The notes under the pieces: generated by a model
Seen by the model: only the letters and a program-made list of their open reading frames with translations
What the model was told of the DNA's origin: nothing
The model's database searches: none
Source: Diphasiastrum complanatum
Taxonomy: Eukaryota > Streptophyta > Lycopodiopsida > Lycopodiales > Lycopodiaceae
Reading direction: 5' to 3'
Length of the DNA: 64,000 bases
Assembly (NCBI GenBank): GCA_029204225.1
Contig: CM055102.1
Coordinates: 32,110,607 to 32,174,606, forward strand
Made by a program: the position numbers and the translations under genes
Part shown: positions 21,520 through 32,939 of the stretch, one piece after another
Numbering within the stretch: position 1 is the stretch's first letter
Layout: each line of letters begins with the position of its first letter

Positions 21520-22106
21520 TGGCTTTTGACTTGGTGATAGCCCTTCATCATCACCATCCAAAGTAGGATCCTTTACATCAACATCAAGAATGTTACTTCC
21601 ATCCACATCACCATCAATAATGCTTGAAGACACTTTTGGAATGTTCCTCTCATCGAAAATGACATATATACCAACAATCACTTTGTTAGTAGAAGGAATG
21701 TAAACCTTGAAGGCTTTACTCACCTCACTATATCCAACAAAAATACCTTTCCTTGAAGATGGATCCTCCTTGGTCTATCATCAAGAGTAATGTTGACATA
21801 GCATGTGCATCCAAAAGTTCTAAGAAAGTTGACACTAGGCCTCCTCTTGAATAACATCTTAAAAGGTGTCCTTGGTGTTGTATATCCCCTCTTGATCCCA
21901 TGCTCATCACAAAAAGCCTTGAACTTTCTATATATGTACAATCCACCATTGTCACTCCTTAAGCACTTGATCCTTGTAGAAAATTGGCTCTTCCTTGCAT
22001 TCTTGAACTTAACAAAGACATCATATACTTCATCTTTGCTCTTTAGTAGATAGATCCAACAAAATCTACTAAACTCATCAATGAAAGTTACATACATCTT
22101 TGCTCC
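21520..22106 (-). pseudogene. copia family 2 (A): integrase fragment
   Basis: Minus-strand integrase of copia family 2: YVTFIDEFSRFCWIYLLKSK, CLRSDNGGLYIYRKFKAFCD, then a deletion removes the VAERKN segment. It continues with LRTFGCTCYVNITLDDRPRR and the post-integrase linker (IIDGDVDGSNILDVDV). It is split from its upstream half (25426 onward) by the gypsy insertion at 22107-25425; the GCTCC target duplication marks both edges. Confidence 0.8.
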
Positions 22107-22715
22107 TGTTAGACCCTTTATTCCCTATCCCGGTTATTTACAGTTTTCAAAGACACATGTACTATAATTACTGAAATGGCTAAGTCACCGGCCCATGGTG
22201 ACTTTTGTAAGTGAATTGTAAATAAACTATAATTAGTTGGCATTGGACTCATAGAGTCGTGCTTAGCTTTGGCATGGGGTACCAGGTCATTTATTAGGAG
22301 TGGCTGGACTGACCTCCTAGAAGTAGGAGTGTTGACTAGTCAACAGGACACGTGTCATATGCTCACTAGGACACTTGGTCTAGTGAATGAGTGACACATG
22401 TTAGGGTTGACCGATCAAACATGACACATGTCACATGCTCACTTGGACACTTGGTCCAGTGTACGAGTGACACATGTCAGCCTACTCACTTGCCTATATG
22501 TCAGAGTACTGCCAAGTGACAAGTGTCGACTATGCAAAAATTTGGCCATGTGTCGATGCAGCAAAGGTTGGGAGGAGACAAGGCTGCTAACTCCACCATG
22601 TTTCATGTGCTTAGATGTTTGTACATGCAGGGAAATCGACAGGGATCGACATTGATGATTGCTGCACATGGGATAAGCTAGGTTTCAATTGATGTTTCAG
22701 ATGTGGAGTCTGACA
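22107..22715 (+). repeat. 5' LTR of the gypsy insertion, with internal repeat
   Basis: 609 bp, TGTTA...TGACA. It contains a tandem duplication of about 77 bp (gacacgtgtcatatgctcac... at about 22346 and gacacatgtcacatgctcac... at about 22422). The distal part is repeated at 25040-25425 in the truncated 3' LTR. Confidence 0.8.
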
Positions 22716-24013
22716 TTTGGTATCAGAGCTAGGTTTACGTTCGTAAGAGGGTTGCAAAATTCAGAACAGATTTCAGCGGTGTGGATCATAATCAGATTTC
22801 AACGTCGTGGATCAAGATCAAATTTCAGCTGCGAATCTGGATCAAATTTTAGATTTCAGCTACGAATCGGGATCAAATTGACGCATGATCAGATTTCAAA
22901 TTTTGGATCAAATTTTGATTGCAAAATTAGTACGATCAGATTTCAAAACTCAGAATAAGGATCAGATGTCGGATCAGATTTCGATTTCAGAATCGAGATC
23001 ATATTTCAGAACTCAAAATCAGGACTAGATTTCAGAATTCGGAAGCATGATCAGAATCAGGTTGCTGTTGCGGATTGAAGTCAGGTTACAGTTGCGGAAC
23101 CGAATCAAAAACTCTTTTTTGCTGAAAATTTTAACCTCTAAGCAGGTGGACATGTTTGCAACACTATAAACATGGATCCTTTGGAGGGTTCTAGCACCGA
23201 GATACTGAGAATTGAGGAAGTGGCAGCCAAGGTCAATTCTATGGAGTGATTTTTCAGCAAATCCTTGAATGTTGAAGACATCAAGATCCTCACAAGAATC
23301 GGAAGCGGTATGATTGTTTAACTGTTTCATTTTGTGAAAGACTTGCATGGAAGTCTCAAAACCTTTTTTTGTAAAGAAGCAGACTCATAGCCTCCAAGGA
23401 GCAATGCAATTAGCTCTATTGTTGAAACATGACAATAAGGTTCGGGCAGTTTTTTGGCTCTTGGGGTAACCATAGGCTCAAAAGGATTAAAGTCAATCTG
23501 GGTAAAGGCAAGTTTCAAGTGACCTAAAATTAGGAGTAGGGACTTCTGAGGACAAAGGATTGTATGGGCGGTCTGATGTCCAAAGAATTCAGCGTCCTTC
23601 AATGTGACAAGTAGCTGTAGCTTCTAGGGACAACGATTGTATGGGCGATTCGATGCTCAAAAGGGGCCAGCGATCTTTGTTGCTAATGTCACAAGACCAA
23701 GAGTATTCCAAATTGCTAATGCCGCAAGACCAAGAGTGTTCCAAATGAGAAAGTTTTGCTTTGGCTACTTGGTAGGATGCATGTGGAAGGAGACGTTCAG
23801 CGAACCGAGGTAGCGGCCCGGGGGGAGTGTGAGAGCAGGGAGACGCCCGGGTGACTGCATGGACAAACCAAGGAGATAGGCAGCAAGCCAGGCCAGCGAC
23901 TCGAGGGGATATTGCGAGCAGGGAGATGTTGCTGCACGACGACCATGCAGGGGGAGTGGGGAGGGGAGGGGGGGTGATGTAAACCCCCCCATTACATTTC
24001 AAAAAAATAATTT

Positions 24014-24046
24014 AATGGTACAAGGGGGGAACCCCCTTGTACCATT
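24014..24046. repeat. 15-bp perfect hairpin inside the gypsy element
   Basis: AATGGTACAAGGGGG, loop GAA, CCCCCTTGTACCATT. Just upstream (about 23970-23992) a second G7/C7 pair (ggggggg...ccccccc) could form another stem. Between 22740 and 24500 I see no recognisable gag, only degenerate gatcagatttca-type reiterations. Confidence 0.8.
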
Positions 24047-25425
24047 TTTTAAATCTGTACTTCAATATGAAATGCAAAAAAATTTGCAACCTTGTTCCTC
24101 TCCAAACAAGACAAAAAAAACTACGGATGAAGTGTTAAAAAAGTTTCAACCCTTCACAAGTTTAAAATCTGAATTTGGGCCTTGCTTTTGAGTGTGACTT
24201 TGTCATCAATAAAGGGCTACGAGATTATAGTTATAGTGTGGTTAGTGGGTAAGTTAGATTTTGGGGATTTCATCTAGGTCATTGGATGTGCCATGTCATA
24301 TGGACCATTCCATCTCAATTGTCACTCTTTTATTGGTACACATGTCATCATTAACACTAATCATAATTAGTGAAGAGGCCCTTTTTGGCCTAATGGATGT
24401 TGGAACGATGTACTCTGATTATTTATGGATGACATTTTGGTTTACAGTTGTGGTGACGCGTTGCATGTAACTCTCCTTAGAACTGTTTTGTCAACTCTGA
24501 GAGATAACATCTTGTTTGCTAATGATAATAAAAGATAGCATATTTGGGTGCTATTGTGTTAGTTGAAGGTATAAAACTGAATCCAAGGAAAGTTGTTCTC
24601 CTTCCATGGCCTATACCTACAGACTTGACGGTATTGAGAGACTCTCTTGGATTGTTTGGGTTTTATTGCAAGGTGTGAAGGGTTGTTCACACATGGCTGC
24701 ACCTTTGACCGATATGCTATAGAATAATAAGTGGACAAAAGTTCAGCAGTGCAGTTTCGACGCTTTGAAACAAGCTGTGGCTGACATTGTCACATTAAAG
24801 ATAGTAGACCCTCAGAAACCATGTCATAGTAACGGATGCGAGTAACATCATCGTTGGGACAATTCTGATGCAAGAGGGTAGGCTAGTGACCTTTGTGATT
24901 GAGAAGCTCAACATGCTCAGAAGAGTTGTATGCCATTGTCTATGCTATGAAAGTATGGAGGCATTATTTGTGTGGTGCGGGTTTGTACACGCCGACCATG
25001 ACATTTTTATGTATTTTTTCAATTATCCAGGTAGTTTACCGGTCAAACATGACACATGTCACATGCTCACTGGGACACTTGGTCTAGTGTATGAGTGACA
25101 CATGTCAGCCTACTCACTTGCCTATGTGTCAGAGTACTGTCAAGTGGCAAGTGTCAACTGTGCATAGAATTGGCCATGTGTCGACGTTAGAAAAGGTCAG
25201 GGTTAAGGGGTACTTGAGGATTGTGCATAAGTGAGCCTAGAGAGAGGCATTCCTCATCATAATCTATGCAGCAAAGGTTGGGAGGACACAAGGCAGTCAG
25301 CTCCACCATGTTTCCTATGCTCTGATGTTTGTACATGTAGGAAAATCGACAGGGTTCGACATTGTTGATTGTTGCACATGGGATAAGCTAGGTTTTAAGT
25401 GAAGTTTCATATGTGGATTCTAACA

Positions 25426-26882
25426 GCTCCATTATTGATAATTGTAGTAATTCCATGAATATCTGAATGTACAACTTGAAAAGGCTTTGTAGATCTAGTA
25501 TCAGGTAGTCTATGTGACTTTGACAAAGCACAAGATCACAAACATGATTAATACTCTTTAAGGAACTTGGAAGACTAATCACAACTTGCTTTCTAGCCAT
25601 TACCTCCAATGACTTCAAGTTGAGGTGTCCCATCCTTTTATGCCAAACTTCTTGATAAAGTATTTGATGTCTTTCAACACATCCAACTTGGTTAGCAATA
25701 ACACAAGCATCTAGTTTGAACAATTTCCCTTGTCTTTTACCATTTGCAATCAAAATGTCCTTCCTTTTATCATACAAGCATCTCCATCAAACTCAACTTT
25801 GAGGCCTTTACTTAGCAATTGACTCACACTAAGCAAATTCTTGGTAATAGATGGAATGAACAAAACATCCTCCAAATGAACATTTCTATTTGTACAGAGA
25901 GAAATAGAAATTATGCCAATCCCTTTGATTGCACACTCACCATCATTGGTGTAGATCACCCTCTTATCATCTCCATATGCCAACAAAGAGGTGAAACACT
26001 CTTTCTGCAAGGTCAAGTGTGAACTTGCTCCACTATCAATCCACCATGGATCTGGATCTCATTAGCAAGCATACATAAAGACATCACAAAAGCATCATCA
26101 TTTGCATCTTGAACATCCAAACCATCCTCATCAAGAGTAGATCACCTTGCTTGTCTCCTTGATCGCTCTTCTTGTAGCACTCACTTGCAAAGTGTCCTTT
26201 GATGCCACAATAGAAGTACTTGAGCTTTGATCTATCTTTCTTTTTGCCATTTGAAGAAGCCTCCCCTTGATCTTGCTCTTTAGACCACTTACTTTTGCTT
26301 TTGCCCTTGATGAACATAGCCTCCTCTAAAACTTGAGATATTGATGAAGATCCACCTCTTGCTTAAAACCTATATTCTTCATTGATCAAGATCTCTTGAA
26401 GATCAATCGAACTTGGCAATGTCTTTTGAATAGTAAGACTTTGAACAATGTTATCCAACAATCCATCAAGAATAACTTGAACAAGCTCTCCTTTCTTAAT
26501 GCTCTCATCAATGCAAGCTAACTCATCTTTGAATGCTTTCACTGTCAAAATAAAAGTATTTGGAATTTCTTCACTCTTTTGCAAACAAGAAAAGATTGGC
26601 CTTCTTAGAGTCAATACTCTAGAAATAGACTTGGATTCACAAAGCTTCTTAAATGAATTCCAAGTGTCCTTTGATGAAGTACTCTTACGAACTTCTTTGA
26701 GAAACTCATTGGTAACATTCATCTTTATCATGTGTAGAGCCTTTTTGGCCCTCTTTTCATACCTCATTTCATCTTGTTGTGTTGATGGTATCTCCTCCAA
26801 ACCTACAACAATATCCAAAATGTCATTCATCTCAAGAAGTGATTCCATCATCACTTTCACAATGAATAGTTATTTGAGGTAA
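25426..26882 (-). pseudogene. copia family 2 (A): gag, protease, integrase N-terminus
   Basis: Upstream half of the copia 2 element, minus strand. Gag starts near 26882 (KVMMESLLEMNDILDIVVGL), with the CCHC knuckle YFYCGIKGHFASECYK near 26200. The protease region is damaged around 26040. Integrase zinc-binding region: EVWHKRMGHLNLKSLEVMAR. Frames break at about 26340, 26080 and 25750. It continues at 22106 beyond the gypsy insertion. Its 5' leader is separated from it by the gag-only LTR element at 26951-31021. Confidence 0.8.
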
Positions 26883-26950
26883 GCTTATCATTGGATTACA
26901 AATTGACTCCACTTGATGTAGACATGTAGCAATGACTTGATCCTCTCTTT

Positions 26951-27488
26951 TATCATGTGCCAAATCCCAAACTAATAGCACTTACAATGAAGTAAAGCTA
27001 ATAGCAAGAAAAGTACAAAACATTCATGATAGCATATCCATAGAAAGCTAGAAACATGGAGAACACCATAGAATCACATTAGCAATGGAAAGAAGAGTAC
27101 AAGATGTGTACATGAGCATTGATTCATGTAGATAAGGCACATGAGAAATAGCAAAGGGAATCCCCATAGCTCATATTTACAAGGAGGAAGCTAGAAGCTC
27201 TCACTTGCAAATGAGCCAAAAGATTCCAATAATGATGTCTCTTGCCTACTTATAGACAAGTCCCCTAACTTAACTAAACATAACTATCTTGAAGGATAGT
27301 TAGCCCTTGTTAAGTATTATTTAGCCTACATTGGGCCCTTAGTGGCCTATTATCCCTAGTAATTACTTTGAAGGGCCTAAAGTGGGAACCGCCTTGTTCT
27401 TAAGGCTAATAGCTCCTTTTGGTCTACAAAGCTTACAATGGATATTTTAAGGCATTGATAAACACTGATGTACTAGAAGTACATGACA
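26951..27488 (-). repeat. 3' LTR of the gag-only element
   Basis: 538 bp. On the minus strand it begins TGTCATGTACTTCTAG at 27488 next to the polypurine tract. Its other end is slightly decayed (TATCATGTG instead of TGTCATATG on the plus strand). Confidence 0.88.
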
Positions 27489-28214
27489 CTCCCCTTACTT
27501 AAACATTTTTGTCTCCCAAAAAAAAAAAACACTTGTCTGATCAGCTTGATCGCCTAGGTTAAGTGGTCATGATTGAGGATGTGTCGTCCAAAAATGTGTT
27601 GCCTCATTATAGATCCAAAGCTGTCGAATTGAATCCATTTTGCTAGCTTCAGACTGTAATCCTTGTTCCCATGGAAAAAAAATGATAGTCAAAGATGAGG
27701 TTGATAAAGCACTATATTGTTTGTTGGCAACCAATCTGTATGGAATGGACAGAGTGTATCACTGCAATATCCTCTTTTTTCTGCTTCCTCGACATCATAC
27801 CAACTTGAATGCTTATCTAATTCCCTTGGATTCTTGGTCTTGTCTTACATCTAGCTCTTCTGTTGTAATTGCCAATCCATGTTGTTTGACCAATTTGATG
27901 TATCCAGATCTGAGACTTGACTTTCGTGGTCGCTTTGCTCATCTAACTCATTGTTATCACTTTTCTCATCAGACTCATTGTCATTGCTTCGCTCCTCTGC
28001 TTCGTCATTGTCACTTTGCTCATCTTCATTTTCAGTTTTTTCACTTTCCTATATCTGTTTTGTTTGTCGATCCACTGATGCTTTTGTGTATACACTCACT
28101 TTTTGGATCCACATCTTCATTTCCTAAAACCATTTGGATTGCTCTTCTTTCCTTTAAGCTTCCAACTTAAGCCTTTTTTCTTGTTGCTCATACTTTAAAG
28201 CATATTCCATAGTT

Positions 28215-29261
28215 TCAAAACCCAGGCTGGAGAGAAGTAGATTGTAGACAGTTTTCCACAATGCTCTGATATTGAAGTTGTAAGCCATGTATATAGCATT
28301 GTGCAAGATATACTGCTCCATAATTGAATACTGGGGCCATTTGTTGGAATTCTCGATTGTTTTCAGCAACTATAGTTGTCTGGTTCAAAGAACACCATTG
28401 GATGAAGTCGGATCGATTGAAGATCTGTCTACAAAGTCTTTTGAAAGTTAACCAGTTCTCAGGAAGAAAGTCGTGAATGATGTTCCACCATGACTGAACA
28501 AATCCTTGAAAACCCGACGAACCAAAGAAAACCATACTACTGTCACCAATACATCCACTGTAGTAGAAGTTATAATCCAAATCTTCTAGCCAATTGTCTA
28601 CATCAATGGAGTGAATGCTTCCATCAAAAGTAGGACTAACGTATTCAGACAGTCGTTGGTTGTAATAATAAGGTTCTCGTTGAGCAGTGACTTTCCACCA
28701 TTCATTGATATGGTTTGTAGATAAATGCTCCAGAGCAAGTGCACAATCCATCATATTGTATATTTCCATAAAACTAGCAGCATGAATGGATTTGGAAGAA
28801 TGTGGTTGAAGCACATTTTTTATAGGAGTTTGAAGAAAATTTAAATAGTAGCCCAAGTATTTTTTATACTCAAATTTTGTCTTCTGAACCAATGCCAAGA
28901 ATTGCTGATTAAATTGTTGTACAGAAATAGTTTGTTTGAGGGATTCAAATGATTTCTCATAAAATCTGCTAATACTATCGATGCAAGCAATTTTGAATTG
29001 ACTCCAAAACTTCATGTTCGAATGTGCTTGAGTATCCCACCATGCTCGAATTTGTCCTTGAAAGCACAATGAAGTGAAATAAATTTTATCCTCTTCAGAA
29101 TAATGGCGATGATAGAAATAACCTTCCAATTTAGTCAACCAATCATCAATGCTGATTGAACTTGGTTGTCCATCAAATGCAAGGCTGTAACGTACGATTT
29201 CAGATTGTATTTCATTAGTAGATGGAAGATAAATGTTTTGACTATAACGATAATCCATCAT
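28215..29261 (-). CDS. Gag-like protein with tandemly duplicated domain
   Basis: A 348-residue ORF, the only long one in the element. Two related segments resemble the retrotransposon gag domain (F.G....W...E..F..........L.G....WW). The first is about residues 28-100 (FDGQPSSISIDDWLTKLEGY, then CFQGQIRAWWDTQ). The second is about 212-285 (FDGSIHSIDVDNWLEDLDYN, then GFQGFVQSWWNII). There is no CCHC zinc knuckle and no downstream pol. Gag proteins assemble the particle that packages element RNA; a doubled domain is unusual. The ORF is intact and starts ATG-ATG at 29261, consistent with recent activity in trans. The gag assignment rests on motif spacing read by eye. Confidence 0.65.
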   Translation of the reverse strand: MMDYRYSQNIYLPSTNEIQSEIVRYSLAFDGQPSSISIDDWLTKLEGYFYHRHYSEEDKIYFTSLCFQGQIRAWWDTQAHSNMKFWSQFKIACIDSISRFYEKSFESLKQTISVQQFNQQFLALVQKTKFEYKKYLGYYLNFLQTPIKNVLQPHSSKSIHAASFMEIYNMMDCALALEHLSTNHINEWWKVTAQREPYYYNQRLSEYVSPTFDGSIHSIDVDNWLEDLDYNFYYSGCIGDSSMVFFGSSGFQGFVQSWWNIIHDFLPENWLTFKRLCRQIFNRSDFIQWCSLNQTTIVAENNREFQQMAPVFNYGAVYLAQCYIHGLQLQYQSIVENCLQSTSLQPGF

Positions 29262-30465
29262 TGATGACTAGTGAAGACTTGTGGACTATGAATTCACCGT
29301 CTGAAATTTATTCAGAATGGTATTTATAGACTGGTAAAATTGCTCTTCTCCATGCACTTAAAACTCAGAGTTCTATGATGAGTGAAACTGAGAATAGCAA
29401 AAACTTGTAGCTCATATGAAATTGAGCACTTTCGCTCTTTACAACATTGAATTCCAAGGTCAAATAGAAACATAAAGTGGATATGAAAAATCTGAGTTTT
29501 GTACACCTGATATTGAATGCAAGCGCAAATAGACTATTAGATTAAGCGCACAGAAGCAAACGCGCTTGAAATCAATATTGAAGAAGAAAAGAATTTTTTA
29601 TTTTTGGGGTATCGGTTTCAAGTGCAAATAGGATAGCCGAACTTTTTGAATAGTCCACCCGCACTCAAAAGCGATATTGCAAAAAAAAAAAAATTTAATT
29701 TTTCTATTTTTTTTGAAAAAAAAATGACGTAGAAAGACTTACGGACCTTTCATACTGAAGAAACTGAAATTTTTTTGAAGTGCTTCTCTCTCACCAAGAA
29801 ATACAAAGGAAAATTTCTAGAATTCTAGCAATTTTGACCTAGCTTCACTAATTTGATCATAACTCTCGCAATATTGATCCAAATCACAAAAACTCAGTAC
29901 CTCTAAATAGCTAAGAACAAGATCTATCAGGCTATGAATTAGGTCAGTAATTGAAGGTGATTTGTTAGGTCAAATTTAGAACAGAACAAGTCTGAAAATT
30001 TTGAAGATAGAAAACTAGTGAAACTAGAGCTAGAAATCAAGATTTGTCATAACTTTCTGAATACTAATCCAAATGACCTGCCATATAGATGAGATCAAAT
30101 CTAAATTTTTTTTTTAAAATGTTATGTAGAGAAACTTGAAATAAAGACTCAGATCAAATCTGAAAAATTCAAATCAAGTGAAAGCAAAATCCTAGTTACC
30201 TATTTTGACAGCTTTTGGAAAAAGTGCAATAACTTTTGCATATCTTATCCAAATGCCTTGCAAATTGATGCAAATGGAAGCTAAGACAAAGCTCTACAAA
30301 TCTATTGAATCAAATTAGAAATAAAAAATAAAATTGAATGTCAAAAATTGGTCTGAGAAGACCTGAAAATTTCAAAGTTAAAAATCAAAAAAGAAAGTTA
30401 CAAGAACAATAAACTCATCAAATCTAATGGAATTCTCATAGAATCATCATGAATCATGGATCTAT

Positions 30466-30477
30466 GCACTGATACCA
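30466..30477 (-). other. Primer-binding site of the gag-only element
   Basis: TGGTATCAGTGC, five bases inside the end of the 5' LTR. It matches the first nine bases of the initiator-Met-tRNA PBS (TGGTATCAG) and then differs. The copia 2 leader has a similar TTGGTATAAGTGC near 31118-31130. Confidence 0.6.
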
Positions 30478-30482
30478 AGAAA

Positions 30483-31021
30483 TGTCATATGGCAAATCCC
30501 AAACTAATAGCACTTATAATGAAGTAAAGCTAATAGCGAAAAAAGTACAAGACATTCATGATAGCATATCCATAGAAAGCTAGAAACATGGAGAACACCA
30601 TAGAATCACATTAGCAATGGAAAGAATAGTACAAGATATGTACATGAGCATTGATTCATGTAGATAAGTCACATGAGACCTAGCAAAGGAAATTCCGACA
30701 GCTCATATTCACAAGGAGAAAGCTAGAAGCTCTCACTTGCAAATGAGCCAAAATATTTCAAAAATGATGTCCCTTGCCTACTTATAGACAAGTCCCCTAA
30801 CTTAACTAAACATAACTATCTTGAAGGATAGTTAGCCCTTGTTAAGTATTATTTAGCCTACATTGGGCCCTTAGTGGTCTATTATCCTTATTAATTACTT
30901 TGAAGGGCCTAAAGTGGGAACCGTCTTGTTCTTAAGGCTAATAGCTCCTTTTGGGTCTACAAAGCTTACAATGGATATTTTAAGACATTGATTAACACTG
31001 ATGTACTAGAAGTACATGAAA
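30483..31021 (-). repeat. 5' LTR of the gag-only element
   Basis: 539 bp, nearly identical to 26951-27488 along its length, with only scattered substitutions. High LTR identity implies a recent insertion. Confidence 0.9.
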
Positions 31022-31026
31022 TCTTT

Positions 31027-31317
31027 AAACCTGTTTCAATGAACAAAGCACTCCTTTGAACAACAAAAAATGTTTTAAAAGGAAATCACAAAGATATGAA
31101 ACTTTTCAATTCTCTTCTAGCACTTATACCAAGCAAATCAACACCTAGAATAGTGAGATCTTGATCAACCTATGATCTATCCTCAATCTCATGACTCTTG
31201 CCACTTCCTAAGATTGAAAGACACAAGCCAAAATTAGATTGATGGCATCAATAAAGATCAAACGCGTGTGATAAAAAATTCTCAAATTTCACATACATTA
31301 AATGGAAAAGAGTACGA
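31027..31317 (-). other. Residual 5' leader of copia family 2
   Basis: Sequence to the right of the TCTTT duplication, continuing the copia 2 leader interrupted by the gag-only element. A PBS-like TTGGTATAAGTGCTAGAAG lies at about 31131-31113. No LTR is recognised beyond it before the partner gene begins. Confidence 0.4.
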
Positions 31318-32677
31318 TCATTTTTTTTCATTGTCTCTAAGGACAATTTTTGCTGTGTGGTCATGAAGGAACTTTTTCCTATCATACGGATCCAAAAATC
31401 GAGTGGATTGCCTTTTGCTCAGATCTATATATCCTAATAGAATTGCCAGAGCAGATGATCTCATAGGAACATTTTCTAGCACGTAATTGAACACTTTAAG
31501 AGCAACATCTCTTGTGACAAAAATGATTCTATATGTATTTTTTGGATATTTATGCCCTTGGGCAAAATAAGATAGGGCTTTGATGGCCATAATTAAAGTT
31601 TCCGTATTCACAAAAAACCTTTCATGAAGAATATAATCAAGTGTTAGTCAAACTAGCAGATCAATCATCAGTTACACGTTAAATAGTAAATGATTTTTGT
31701 GAGAAGGTGTACTTACCAAATCCTCATCGTCAACTTGGATCACACCAGCAGCTTCTAAATTGTGACCAACAGTAATGGTCGATTGCTGGTCAGTTGGAAT
31801 AGTATATATGGGAGGTGGCGTAAAAAGCCAAAAACTCCTCCTCACTCAGCATATTAGCCTCATATGCCCTGCTCTCAGAGAACATACTTTGAAGGGCATC
31901 TATGTGACTTGCTCATTCTACCTGGTCCTCATAGTCGATGCCATCTAAGAGGTCGTCATCATCAAAGTCAATAAAATCATTAAATTTAGAAATCATCCTT
32001 GACATAAGAGATAATATCTCATCTTCTTTGAGATCCATTACGTCTCCGATGTCGCTAATGGACAAGAATGCAATATCGTCCATATGGTACACAGGGAGGT
32101 CCATCAGGGTTCTGCTCTGGTCAATCTCGCTCACGATAGATAAGGGAGAGATAGACATAGAATGAGCCTTGGCAGGATCATATTGATGTGCTTGCTTGGC
32201 CTCCTCTACATCTCCTAAAACCTCAGCCACACGAGTAGTAGGGCAAACCAATCATGGACGACCCAGAAGATTCTGCCTTGTCAGGGATAAGAGCAGATAA
32301 GAAAAACACAAAGGCCATACCCTCCTGAACGAAGCGACATACTCGATTGTGTTCCTCACAAGGTATGACACGTTTAAACAGATGATAAGTTTGGTTAACT
32401 TACGATCATGCCTTTGCTTGGCACTAGGCTGAGCATGAGCCAAATCTGTGAAATGCACAAATCTCAGGCCGTCCATCAGGAGGGTACCTTGTTGCAAGCA
32501 CTCATAGAAATCCTTGTACAGTTTGGAAAAAACTTCCCTGTGCTCAATAACAAATCTTATGTCAAACTGAAAATCGAAATAGGACAAAAAATGGGCATGT
32601 CTATTGCTAACCCCAACATCAAAAAGAAAAGAACTAAGAGCTCTATCATAGATCAAACTAGTAGAAGAGGAGGCCAT
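31318..32677 (-). pseudogene. Unknown acidic 'partner' gene 2, divergent from H3-like gene
   Basis: I do not recognise this protein. From ATG 32677 one frame runs to 31913 with a single TGA at 32254-32252. It begins MASSSTSLIYDRALSSFLFD and has a helical part (EVFSKLYKDFYECLQ) and the block DLKEDEILSLMSRM followed by an acidic run (DFDDDDLLDGIDYEDQ). Small frameshifts follow near 31910 and 31820. A GT/AG intron (donor after EDL near 31720, acceptor near 31620) precedes the last exon (IIFVTRDVALKVFNYVLENV), ending at 31318. The block EVFSKLYKDFYECLQ aligns without gaps to DAFTYVSEYIDETLK of partner 1, and L.EDE.L aligns to LREDEML. The copies are therefore distant paralogues, both next to an H3-like gene. 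Confidence 0.6.
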
Positions 32678-32939
32678 ATCATTATGAGGTGCAAATTAGC
32701 AAGGGGACATAAATGGTGTAATCATGGGCGCATGATGGCGATATACACTGTACACAATTTTGGATATCAGAACTATTTGCCAGGGGAGCAGTGCAACTAT
32801 GGAACCATCTATTAGGCGTGTGGTAGCAGTATTGTATGTACTGATTCTGGAGTAGGTTGGTTTCCTGGACTCGTAATGCGAAACTGAATTCTGAAAATGA
32901 CACTCATATATATAGTCTAATTTAGAGCATCTTAACCGC

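Larger units (their letters stand above)
22107..25425 (+). mobile_element. Ty3/gypsy element inserted in copia 2, TSD GCTCC
   Basis: Starts TGTTAGACCC at 22107 and ends ATTCTAACA at 25425, flanked by GCTCC on both sides (22102-22106 and 25426-25430). The copia integrase it interrupts continues across the joint. The 5' LTR is 22107-22715 (ending GTCTGACA). The primer-binding site TGGTATCAGAGCTAGG follows at 22718. The 3' LTR survives only as 25031-25425, matching the distal part of the 5' LTR. Inside, plus-strand gypsy RT/RNase H debris is seen (VTDASNIIVGTILMQEGR near 24830-24880). It is internally deleted and coding-dead. Confidence 0.88.
26951..31021 (-). mobile_element. Gag-only LTR retroelement with TSD TCTTT
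   Basis: Complete, apparently young non-autonomous LTR element on the minus strand. It has two near-identical LTRs (30483-31021 and 26951-27488) and a primer-binding site TGGTATCAGTGC at 30477-30466 next to the 5' LTR. One long gag-like ORF is present. A polypurine tract (AAGTAAGGGGAG) abuts the 3' LTR. The 5-bp duplication TCTTT is seen at 26946-26950 and 31022-31026. No protease, RT, RNase H or integrase is present, so mobility would need enzymes from another element. It sits in the 5' leader of copia 2. Confidence 0.9.

Noticed and set aside
22346-22500. Short regularly repeated words that could suggest a CRISPR-like array
   Set aside because: There are only two diverged ~77-bp units inside an LTR, with no spacer pattern; the context is eukaryotic.
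23589-24002. 137- and 75-codon minus-strand ORFs rich in P, L and S
   Set aside because: No recognisable domain; they lie in decayed internal gypsy sequence and overlap each other in different frames.
27640-28170. 176-codon plus-strand ORF in the gag-only element
   Set aside because: Antisense to the element; C/H/L/S-rich reiterations (HCHF, CHFAHL) from tca/ctcatt repeats, no recognisable domain.
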